NCBI GenBank assembly: GCA_037039685.1
Contig: JAWNGF010000002.1
Location: 2,604,001-2,668,000 of the forward strand
Origin: Ceratobasidium sp. AG-K
Taxonomy: Eukaryota; Basidiomycota; Agaricomycetes; Cantharellales; Ceratobasidiaceae
Reading direction: 5' to 3'
Length of the DNA stretch: 64,000 bases
Numbering within the stretch: position 1 is the first letter of the stretch; every line of letters begins with the position of its first letter. Positions 11,310-23,134 of the stretch are shown one piece after another. The translations under genes were made by a program, and so were the position numbers. The notes under the pieces were generated by a model. The model searched no databases. It saw only the letters and a list, made by a program, of their open reading frames with translations, and was not told the origin of the DNA.

Positions 11310-12834
11310 CTAGTAGTGAGTATTCCCACCTTTATGCTTTACCAGCTCATCCACTCTGTTAACCATAGAAGCATATAGATTGCTAATAGTTGCTGCTTCA
11401 ATCCCCTCCCACTCCTCCTTCAATGCTTCCCATAGCTGGGTGTTGTTACGGGGCAAAATAGTACGGCGACGGACTCAGCGCTCTAATAGGGCCCAAACAT
11501 GTTCAATCAAGTTCATATCAGGGCTATACAAGGGCCAGGGAAGTACCGGGATAGAATTTGAGGCCATCCACTCCATGGCCATCTTGGAAGTATGCTTTGG
11601 ATTGTTGTCGCGCTGATAGATCAGCTCAGATTGGGGAATCAAAAGGGTAGGGAGGTAGTCGGGGAGTGCATCACTAAGGATTTTGACGTATTTCTCCTTG
11701 GTCAGCACACCTGAGATACGCGTGAGCGGTCCAACGCCATCCACCGTAATCACACCCCACACATGTCGTAAGCTTCTTCTTGTTGGCTAAGAGACAAGCC
11801 GCGATGGAGAGTGGACGGCACTAAGACCTAAGTGACCTCTTGAACCGCAACACACTTAAGTGTCTGTAGGCTCTTGAGGGTAGGGGTGGTTCTGAGCGTC
11901 ACTCAAAGGGATGTTTTGACGAGACAAAACAAGCTGGGGTTTCCAGGCTTGTTGGTCCTCTATATATATTCGCAAAGTGGCCGAGTCATACAAGGTGCAG
12001 CCACATGAGTCAACGCAGTCTACCAGTCAGGAGTGTCCATGTGAGTCATGCTGTATGAACAGACATGACTCGTACAAAGCACAGCCGCGTTACACAATGT
12101 AACAGAATAACCACAAGAAGGTGGCAACGCGGCGAACAGAAACGGGAACGTAACACAAAAAGGAAGACAGGCGGGCAAGACACAGGGCGAGTCCGATGGA
12201 GTGAGCTGGCTCACGACAACACGGCCATGCTCCCTCTGCCATGTTTGACCGTCTTTTTGGTATAACGGGAATCTAGCGCCTGCCTGTCAAACCTCCAGAC
12301 ATATTGGCGGCCTTTTGAGTTGAAAATTTTGAAGATCGACTCATCTGAAAATGCGACATGCCGCCATTGATTTTCAGACCATGTGCAGTGTACTCGGGCC
12401 CAAGCTAAGCGCAACTTTGTGGCCTGATTGCTGAGGTAAGGAACCGGGCAGGGAATGCGAGCATGAAGACCCGTGTCGTGGATGTGATTTCGAAGGGTTT
12501 GGGGGGTGATTTCCGGGAACATCTCCCGTTGAACCTCGGCTACAGACGTTGAAGGGTCTCGTGTGAGCGCAAGCTTGGCTGTGATGACATCCCGTTCTGA
12601 TATTTTGTGAGGACGTCCCGAATTCGGAGCTACATGCTCGAAATCTTCAGTTTTGTTGTACCGTCGGTAAATATGGTGTGCGGTACTGGGATGAATCCCA
12701 AGGTCAAGTGCAATAGTCAAAAACGCTTCCCCAGTGTTCCGTCGATCAACAACACAAGCTTTAGTGACTGCAGATGAGTAGCCCATCAAGAGAAGCAGGG
12801 GTGGCAACAGATAGAACAACAAGAATTTGCTCAA
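11310..12834 (-). pseudogene. Tc1-type transposase, interrupted
   Basis: The N-terminal part (12219-12834) has a helix-turn-helix region (ALDLGIHPSTAHHIYRRYNK, GRPHKISERD) and the first catalytic Asp in HVAFSDESIF. The C-terminal part (11310-11763) has the second Asp in YQRDNNPKHTSKMAMEWM and the Glu in YSPDMNLIEHVW. The spacing D-34-E is that of the Tc1 DD34E group. The coding sequence is broken between Met-Ala-Val and Trp-Gly-Val by a solo LTR. A TGA after ALLER, where VRRRTIL follows in frame, looks like a CGA to TGA change. Confidence 0.85.
11764..12218 (-). repeat. Solo LTR, chromovirus family 1
   Basis: A 455-bp sequence on the minus strand, TGTCGTAAGC...GCTCACGACA as read on the plus strand, closely similar to the 457-bp LTRs of G1 and G2. 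It lies inside the Tc1 transposase. Flanking 5-mers are ACACA and ACACG, a 5-bp target duplication with one transition. Removing it restores the transposase reading frame. No internal retrotransposon sequence remains, so it arose by LTR-LTR recombination. Confidence 0.92.
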
Positions 12835-13050
12835 TTATGTCGTGGCAGGTGCTGAAAGTGTGCGGGGCAAAATCCGTGAGTAAACCCAAAAAAGAAATGC
12901 ACAGCCGCTGATCGACTCATTTCCCTCTATCTCGCTCATATCGGCACAAATCATTATAAATTTTTGTGTACATATTATACAAGCATATTCCCACATTTTC
13001 TATTATGTACACTAAGCTACCCGACTGACCCGGCGAGCGTCGCTGGAATT

Positions 13051-14519
13051 AGGGCTCCGTAAGAAACCGGAAATCACTTACCGGTAGCTTACAAACACTT
13101 CTAAACCGGTGCATTTGCCGGTTACTTACAGTAACTTACAGGTTTCGCTAGAACGTTCCACGTGACTCCGGTACTTAGTCATTGAGTCGCATACAGGCGA
13201 GGAAACCGACATTCGCCACTTGCACTCAGCCACGACGTTGCTCTACTCGATGTCGCACCCCTATACCAACATTTGGCCGCAAAAGAAAAAGGCTGTGCAG
13301 TGTCTCTTGACCCGGCTTCTTAAGCCGAGCTCCCGGTCACTCTCGAAGTCAACCAAAAAGCAATCTAATTCGCGGCGTAATGGAAGGCGGAACGGTCAAA
13401 CCCCCCAAAGGAAGCGACCCAGCGCGACAGTGAGCGCTTCAAGACGAGCGAGTGCGGTGCGCGTGAGTGAAAACTAAATATACATTTCCACCTATAAGGT
13501 ATACTCCTGCTGTCCTTTTCATACGGTACCCACACGATCCAGCAGACCCGGAAGACGATTTGCTGGATTCGGAAGTGGAGAGTGGGCGTACTCGTGATGA
13601 TCCCCTTGATAAATTAACTATCCCGTATCACTTGATTATTGATTCATCCCACCGACGGGTTCGCCGCAGGGGTCCTGGGTGTGATTGGTCATGGGGTGAG
13701 CCTAGGATAGCAGTTCGCATTCTGCGTCACACTGGTAAATGCGGCAATCTCAATAGTGACCTATGGCAGAACTCCTGGAGCACTTGAGCTTTATTTTGAC
13801 CATCATCGTGCCTAATTCTATGGCCGAGGAGCGAACAATGTCAACACTCACCAAGCTGAACTCACCCGAGTGCGCCTCACAGAAGGTTTCAACGCTAATC
13901 GACATGACCACAATTCGACAACACTGTAAGCGCAAGGAGAAGCACAATAACCCAGTAAGTGCAGCTATTTATTAACATACTACAAAGAGAATTCATTTAA
14001 TTATAGCCTTCTCCAACCTTACGTCCAACCGTTAGGTTCGCTGACCTGCCGCCGGTTGTGAGGGGTGCCATGGATCCCATTTCATCAGCTGTAAGCGAGA
14101 GCACCAGTGTTCAAGACGTCGAGGATCCAGCTGTACAGTAGCCAGAGGACATTCCGGTATTTGAGGATTTGGCATATGACGATTGTGATACGCCACAGCC
14201 CATGCGAGGCAGCCCGCACCACTTTGAGGTCGAGTCCACTGATGGTGTTACACTGTCATCAAGATTGCTGTTTGACCTGGTCTCAGACGAAGCTATTATT
14301 GAGTTTCAACGCTCTCGTTCACCCAGGCAAGCTGTCGGGGATAACTTACCCCCCCAAAAGCGTCAATGGGTGGACATTTCGAGTCTTGCATGTTAGAGTG
14401 TGGATTTGTAATATAGCTTAGTCATGTTGAATGTTACCTGTTTGTCTGCGTAACTTACACATGCTTACACCGCGCTTTTTTGGTAACTTACATACAAACG
14501 GTTTCTTTCGGAGGCCTAG
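13051..14519 (+). mobile_element. hAT-like element, decayed, nested in Tc1 repeat
   Basis: It is flanked by a perfect 8-bp target duplication CTGGAATT (13043-13050 and 14520-14527). Terminal repeats are short and imperfect: AGGGCTCCGTAAGAAACCG on the left, CTAGGCCTCCGAAAGAAACCG (20-nt core) on the right arm when read inward. Subterminal GTAACTTAC motifs repeat at both ends. An open stretch at about 13763-13955 encodes VPNSMAEERTMSTLTKLN and VSTLIDMTTIRQH, which resembles the hAT C-terminal dimerisation region. The rest of a transposase is not present, so this is a deletion derivative. Confidence 0.8.
13763..13975 (+). pseudogene. hAT transposase C-terminal dimerisation remnant
   Basis: This short open stretch contains NSMAEERTMSTL and STLIDMTTIRQHCK. 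Together these resemble the conserved C-terminal dimerisation segment of fungal hAT transposases. No catalytic core was found upstream within the element. The assignment is from pattern memory and is supported by the 8-bp target duplication and element ends around it. Confidence 0.55.
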
Positions 14520-14572
14520 CTGGAATTGCACCGTGAAACTGGTCACGTGTGCATTTCTTTTTTGGGTCGGTG

Positions 14573-15337
14573 TAGCTTGGTTCTTCTTCGCTTTTCTTCG
14601 TTGGCTCGTGCTTCTCCCACTTCCATTGCTTCTACAGCATTGGTACAACTCGAATAATAAAGTATTGGTGTGGGATATGTATAAACTACATCTACTATAC
14701 ATACCTGCCAGTAGCTTTGAAACAGCTTACCCAACCCTCGCCTGATCCTGGCACGTAGCTTGTCTCTTCGCGTCCGAATACGTGATCTACTGTACCATTG
14801 AAAAATGCATTTAAGTCCCCTTTCCCGTTCCCAACGTCACAGGCACTCACATGCGTGATCACACGGGGATCAGACAATGATTAAGACAAAGGGGCATATA
14901 TATGTCGCTTCCTAAAGGTTAACTTATAAATTAGAAGATAATCAGGACGACAAAAAAGACTACCAACCTTGTGGATAACTCGCGATTCATCTAGAAGAGT
15001 TGAACGACCACCTGTAGCAATGTCAGTGTTTGACCTATCTGTACCACGCAATCATACACCAGTTGCTCGAGGACTCCACCCACGCACAACCTTCAGCACT
15101 TGAGGCCCGGAGACGCAAGCGGGAGGAGGAGGGGATTCGGGGGCGACATACTAACGGCCGCCTACCCGTCGTGTTAAATTTGCGGGCGTATGCCAGAACA
15201 CCCAAGTAACCCACTTCGGGGCACGAGAAGAACTAGAAACCTACCGCCCTGCTCGCTGATCTATTGTCCTGCGTCGGCCGAGCTGGGCGCGCATGGCGGT
15301 TAGAAGCGCGATGGATTCAAACGCGGACATTTGATAG
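14573..15337. other. Intergenic, no gene recognised
   Basis: No supportable ORF, repeat or RNA gene was seen between the Tc1 element and the palindrome. Confidence 0.4.
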
Positions 15338-16136
15338 TAAAGGAGGCGTCATCAACTCCCCACTACCTGACTTGAGCGCTTGTCAGAAGCTGCTGGCTAC
15401 AGGCCCGCATTCACCTCAAACGCACGACTCCACCTCATCCAGGGCGAATTTCAGAATTTGGGAATAAAGGAAATGCGCGAATCGGCGCTGCGAATGTGTA
15501 TATGCACTTTATATAGAGAAATCCACAACACACAAAAACTAGTTCTCAGATTACTGCCGGGACTGAGTCGCGGCACGTGATGGAAAACGGCTGCTCCCCG
15601 TTGCAAGTGTGGCTCGGCTGCTTCCCGAGACGTGCGTTAGCTCAGCAACAAACTCCGGGGTCTTGTAGCTGAGGTGTTAAATGGCTCCATTCCACGCCAT
15701 ATCCTGACTCCAGATGTGTTTTTCTGTGAGATGTGACCTGTAAGACTACTAAAAAGGCTGTTTGGCACCAAAAATCCATTTCTTAGAGTGATTTTCCTGC
15801 GAGCGGGAATGGACCCCGGAGTCTGCTGCTGAGCTAACGCACGTCTCAGGAAGCAGCCGAGCCATACTAGCAACGGGGAGCAGCTGTTTTCCATCACGTG
15901 CCGCGACTCAGTCCCGGCAGTAATCTGAGAACTAGTTTTTGTGTGTTGTGGATTTCTCTATATAAAGTGCATATACACATTCGCAGCGCCGATTCGCGCA
16001 TTTCCTTTATTCCCAAATTCTGAAATTCGCTCTGGATGAGGTGGAGTCGTGCGTTTGAGGTGAATGCGGGCCTGTAGCCAGCAGCTTCTGACAAGCGCTC
16101 AAGTCAGGTAGTGGGGAGTTGATGACGCCTCCTTTA
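15338..16136. repeat. 0.8-kb near-perfect inverted repeat (foldback element)
   Basis: Arms of about 325 bp at 15338-15662 and 15812-16136 are almost identical in inverse orientation and differ at only a few bases. The outer edges are TAAAGGAGGCGTCATC and its complement; the inner edges are around AGCTCAGCAACAAACTCCGG. The central spacer is about 150 bp. The two 66-codon ORFs, one on each strand, are copies of each other created by the palindrome and are unlikely to be genes. No transposase and no certain target duplication were found. It is a likely non-autonomous TIR element or foldback. Confidence 0.82.
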
Positions 16137-16279
16137 GCTTATAAGGGCTTCCGAGTAAAATTAGACTTGTGGATATGATCAGAGTGCCGCAATAAACTTC
16201 ACGGTTTGTCATGCGCATCAGAGCTTTACCAAACCAGACAACCTAAGGTAAGCAATATCAGGCGCGTCAAGCCATATAG

Positions 16280-16696
16280 TTGGGAGTGAATTTCGCAGAT
16301 GCGTACTCAACCGCAATCATCTGCGATCCCAAAAGACCTGAACTACCGAACACAGAGGAGTCGATTACGATTATTAGACATAGTGGCTGGAATTCGATAA
16401 GGTTGTGTGGAGACGGCAGTACGTGGAGCGGTGGGAAGCTCGCCACAACAAGCCACCTGACTTTTTCAGTTTCGCGTTATTTACGTAAATTTGGACTAGG
16501 CGTGCCTCACTCAGGGCGTCGTCTCAAGCACCTACCATTCGCCCACTCACCCGCGACAAGTCAGACGCACGAGACGATAATATCAGAGGTAGATGGATTA
16601 GAGAAACTTCGCCTCGCCACAGCAAGCTATCAGGCGTCCGTCGCATGCGCCGCTTGGTTCGATTGCGTCTCCGAGATTACACACTTTGATATGTAG
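16280..16696 (+). CDS. Hypothetical ORF, 138 aa, doubtful
   Basis: This is an uninterrupted ATG-started frame lying between the palindrome and copy 6. I recognise no domain, signal peptide or membrane segment, and no intron-bearing extension joins it. It may be spurious. Confidence 0.15.
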   Translation: MGVNFADAYSTAIICDPKRPELPNTEESITIIRHSGWNSIRLCGDGSTWSGGKLATTSHLTFSVSRYLRKFGLGVPHSGRRLKHLPFAHSPATSQTHETIISEVDGLEKLRLATASYQASVACAAWFDCVSEITHFDM

Positions 16697-16771
16697 GTGG
16701 CAGATTCTGTTGTTCTACATAATACATCCATTCAGCCATGCTCGGGTAAAAATAATTCAAACATTAATGAT

Positions 16772-18306
16772 TCATACAACTTCCACTCCACCCCATTCCA
16801 AAACCCGGAATAGACTGGCATCTGTTGCCCTCTCTACATCCACCCCTACTACCTGACGCCAATTCCGAACATCTACGTTTGCTCGGTCAACGGCGTTCTT
16901 CCACAGCTCGGCCTCGCTTTGATCGATGCCCCGGAACAACATGAAAACTCGAGTGACCACCTCGGGGTTCGGTGTGATATCCAGCGGCGCTGCGGCCTCG
17001 TACTCTGTTTGAGGCAGGAACCGAAGCGCGATTAGACCGTGCTTCTGTAGATCCGGAAGCCAATATCTGAAGTGTCGTGTAGATCAGGATTAGTAAAGTA
17101 AGACATGAAATTGGAACTGACGTGATGAACGACGTGCGGGCTTCGGTATGCAGGCCGAGCGCCAACAGGACGTGGTCGATGTATCCTACGACCTTGTCAA
17201 ACGGGAGCAACACCGAATTGTTTGGGTTGACTACGGGGCGAGCGGGGTCAAAGAGGAGTGCGGGTTCTGAGTTAGAACCCGCTGGAGTGGCAGGGCGTGA
17301 GGACGCTGGAGATGGAAGTGATTTGGGAGCCGCATGCGAACTTGAGACACAACGAGTGTTAATTAGTGTCTGTTAGACTAACGTCAATAGGAAGTGGACT
17401 CACTGAGCTTCCCAGAATAAATATGTCACCTCGCGTCGCGTAGAACGGTCGAATAGTAATCCGTCTGGTTTCGCGTCGACTTGCCACGAAACAGTCTGAC
17501 CAAGAGCGCTCGACGTGATATTACTGATGGCAACAGGTGGATACAAAGCTGAAAACTCCCAAGCGCGGACTAGCGAGAGTTGAACTTGAATATCGGCGAG
17601 CGGGGTGGGAGGATAGAGGTATATAACCGGCTTTCCGAAGCGAAGGGCGCATGCGAGATTGAGCGTAGCGTCGTGGTATATTCCGCAGGTGGCAAGCGAC
17701 CAGTGGTCATACAGCAACTCTTGGCCGTTGAGTCCGAGTCGCTGGTCGCCCACCAGTACTCCTTCCTTTTCGTGTATCATTTCCTTGAGTTCCCCGATGG
17801 TGGTTTGAGGAGTAACGTTGAAGGTTGTTAGTTTTCCCATCTGTGTCTTGGTGTGTACTACGATTCGGGGAAGGTAAGTTGGGTGGTATCCCGGATTCGA
17901 TTAGACTCACTTTGCATTCCAGCGGGCGTCCTCTCTGGCCGAGACGCCTGGTCGAGTACTATCTTGACTAACATCAGTCGAGGCAACATATCCGACCACA
18001 ATTCCTCGGTAACCTGTAGGATATCATTGATCTCTAACAACGGCGCGCAGAGGGCAATGCTGTCATTTGGCATTTGGCGAAGAGGGCCGAATGCCTTTTT
18101 GACTGAGTTGACGGTTTCCTGTAGTTTCATATCTAGTTTGAGTGACCGTAAATAGACCGAGAACGAGATCAACCAACCTGATAGTTTGGGTTACGCCGAA
18201 TGGAAGCTCTCCGACCGTCGTACTCTATGGCAAGGAATGGAAGATTTTGTTTGACATATTCTTTTATCGCGACAGAATTAGAATCTTGAAAGTTGAACAT
18301 GGCCAT
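16772..18306 (-). CDS. Three-domain ubiquitin-like/KPVIYLYPP protein, array copy 6
   Basis: Exons complement(16772..17066, 17122..17340, 17404..17857, 17911..18118, 18178..18306), 434 aa, all junctions in phase. Residues 1-110 are the N-terminal domain (LPFLAIEYDGRRASIRRN, LQVTEELWSDMLPRLMLVK). Residues 111-187 are a diverged ubiquitin fold beginning MQIHTKTQMGK and ending ALRFG, so Gly75 is replaced and cleavage or conjugation is unlikely. Residues 188-434 are the KPVIYLYPP domain ([43 protein letters not shown]). The ubiquitin intron lies at the same codon as in copy 4. The start was taken at MAMFNF (18306); MFNF at 18300 is equally possible. It is the only complete three-domain copy here. 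Confidence 0.85.
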
Positions 18307-19595
18307 GGTGTAGTGACAACCAAAGTGGTGGCGAGAATCAAGGGTCTCGTTTGATCTACGTGGGGGCGCGTTGGCAACCAACATTTACCTAATATAGGAT
18401 GCGTCATGTCGCGGGGCCTCGACGGGTCCCTAACGCAAGTGGACACTGAAGTCTGCGATTAGCCAGGAGAAAATGAAGAGTCGCACGTTCTGAACTTAAT
18501 TTTCCTGTCACCCAAGTGGGTACGTCATCTACTTGTTGAGTTGTTCCCTTGCGTTGCCAACGGCCCCGGTCGACCCAACGGTTTTCGGCATATGATTGTC
18601 AGGCAAGTAGCGTTTTTAGTTGCTGAACGCTTACCAAATGGCTCGATTGGCCGGGTTCCACCGAAGTGCTACTTTCTCGGACTCAAACTCAGGCTCTACC
18701 GCAAGAAATAAACGCATGAGAGCCATGAAAGTATCTTCATCAACCGGACGGGAGCCATAGTTATTATTGCTAGATCCCAAAGACATCTAGGAATGTCTTG
18801 TAGGATGGAGAAAAGCCTCACTCAACATGGCGCGGGCGAGCCACCTGAGCACGGGTTGGCAAATCAAGTGGAGATGAGCACTGAGTCATTCCCAATTGGG
18901 TGTGCCGCCTAGAAACACTTCGGATGGACCTGATACCATAACCATAGGATCATTTGGGCAGGAGTCGTTGATGTTCACTCTATCGCCAGATAGGACCTTG
19001 GTCCTGCTATGAAACCTCAGAATTTACTTCACATCTGATATGGAGTGAGCCACGATTTTGCCAGCCTCAATGACCCAGCTATTTGAATGCTAACCTAAGG
19101 CCCGAACATTGCCATGTCAATATGTCAAAAACCATGCAGTGTCTGTTACTGCTAAACCCTGCATGGTGGTATGTTCTATGGCGAGTCGTACAGTGTCTGT
19201 GGACATCTTCAAAGCATTTCCTCAGCTATCAACTGCAAACCCCTGGACAGGGAGCTTCCTTCGCGCCACCAGATTTTCTCACGATTCCCATAATCATCTA
19301 GTAAGGGACATCGTGAATAGCTGTGGGTGTCCCATCCATTCATTCCGTACCGGTTGTATGCTCCATACTTGTGAGCTGACAACCTGAGATCGGTAAGCCC
19401 GCTAGACTAGGTAGAATATATGCGTGGGGTTTCAATTACATTAGATTGGAGTAGGAAGAGCGCTACCCGAATATCCACACGTGGACAGGTGTCGCGTGGG
19501 ATATCACACCTATCCACGCGTCCAGAGTCACCCGTAGTATTCGATCGAATTCCTTTTGCTTAACGTCTTGCTCAATTTGCACACGTGCATGGCAA
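18307..19595. other. Intergenic, no gene recognised
   Basis: About 1.3 kb with no supportable gene or repeat. Confidence 0.4.
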
Positions 19596-20065
19596 TCACT
19601 CCAATAACATAACATCCTTCCAGACACCCGGGTCCTTGCGCATCATGGTCATCTCGTTCTCCCACCGTTCGATTTCGCATTGGTCGACACCGCGGAACAA
19701 CATAAACACACGTGTTGTGACTTCGGGTGCTGGCGTAACAGTCAACGGTGCTGCGGCTTCATATTGTTCCTGAGGTACAAATCGAAGCGCAAGGAACGAA
19801 TAGATTTGTAGTTCCGGGAGCCAGCATCTATACAGGCTTTATCAATTGATTCCTTGGTGTTGTATCTGGGTAACATATGCACTCAAGTGTTTGCCCCGAG
19901 CGGTTTGACCTTGCGCTCATGTAGCCCGTTAAAGATGTATTCAAAAAAAAGCACTCACGTGATAAAGGATGTGCGGGCCTCGATATGCCATCCTAGTGCA
20001 AGTAGGACGTCATCAATACAATTCACAACCTTACCGAAGGATAGGATAATCGAGCTTATAGAACA
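19596..20065 (-). pseudogene. KPVIYLYPP-domain fragment, array copy 7
   Basis: Only the last two exons survive. The penultimate one (about 19970-20065) reads [19 protein letters not shown]. The last (19596-19829) reads PELQIYSFLALRFVPQEQYE and TTRVFMLFRGVDQCEIERWE, but stops soon after GVWKD, short of the usual C-terminus. The intron between them is enlarged to about 140 bp and contains a CCCGAGCGGTTTGACC tRNA-like string. There is no upstream ubiquitin or N-terminal part. The fragment lies directly before the divergent sirtuin gene. Confidence 0.78.
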
Positions 20066-20224
20066 TGCATCGTCTTAAAGATATCCCACTGGGAATTTGA
20101 GGCTGAGACAGAAAGGTTGGAGCCCCAAACAAGAACCATCAATAGGGTCGTATTATCCAGGGTGCAGGCTAAGCGCGCGTGCAGATCCACACAACGTCAA
20201 CCACATCATCTCATCAAACCGAAC

Positions 20225-22605
<2,381 letters not shown>

Positions 22606-23134
22606 CTTGGGTTGAATCTCGTTGTGAATGATTGTATGCGCTGTGTCTGTTCTATCGGAGCCGAAATATGGACATGTAATGATTGAAAAAAAATGAGGTT
22701 TTGTTTATCCCAACCCCCATCTCCCTCGTTCCACCAAATCTTTACTCTCTGTTTCCATGTTATGCGTTTGCTGGGGAGCACTGCAGAGGGAGGGAGGTCT
22801 CAGGCTCCGGCTGCGGGCGTGCCCGAGTGGCGTCAGCACAGCTTGGCCTTGTGTGTCCAGTGCACGTATCGTGGCTGCAGGAGAGAAAAGAACGAATAAA
22901 CGCTGGGTATATAAACCTGGTGGTGCGCCTGGGCGCTCCTACGCTTGACTTTCTCCTCGCTCATCCGGCTTGCCGCACTCTTTGCTCGTTGCGCTGATTT
23001 GGCAGACCCTATTTCCAATACCACAGGTCGGCGCTTGACAGCCTTCTCCTCTTGACGCGTGAGTCCGACCAGCCGTAACATGGCCGCGAGAGCCAGCAAC
23101 GTTGTGTTTATCCTTTGCCATGTAGAACAGCGAC
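22606..23134. other. Intergenic between sirtuin and F-box gene
   Basis: This stretch holds the 3' flank of the sirtuin gene and the 5' flank of the F-box gene. No separate gene was recognised. Confidence 0.4.

Larger units (their letters stand above)
11025..14572 (-). mobile_element. Tc1/mariner element with two nested insertions
   Basis: The ends read TA|CACTGACCCAAAAAAG (left) and CTTTTTTGGGTCGGTG|TA (right), with TA target duplications at 11023-11024 and 14573-14574. The long terminal inverted repeats are about 210 bp: 11025-11236 on the left, and 12884-13050 plus 14520-14572 on the right, the latter split by a hAT-like element. Each repeat has ACCCAAAAAAGAAATGCACA at both its outer and its inner edge, pointing in opposite directions. 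The transposase is on the minus strand and is split by a solo LTR. Confidence 0.85.

Noticed and set aside
13220..13787. Two ORFs of 85 and 106 codons in the hAT-like element
   Set aside because: No recognisable transposase motif and no consistent splicing; probably decayed internal sequence.
15380..16094. Two identical 66-codon ORFs on opposite strands
   Set aside because: They are the same sequence mirrored by the palindrome; no coding signal beyond being open.
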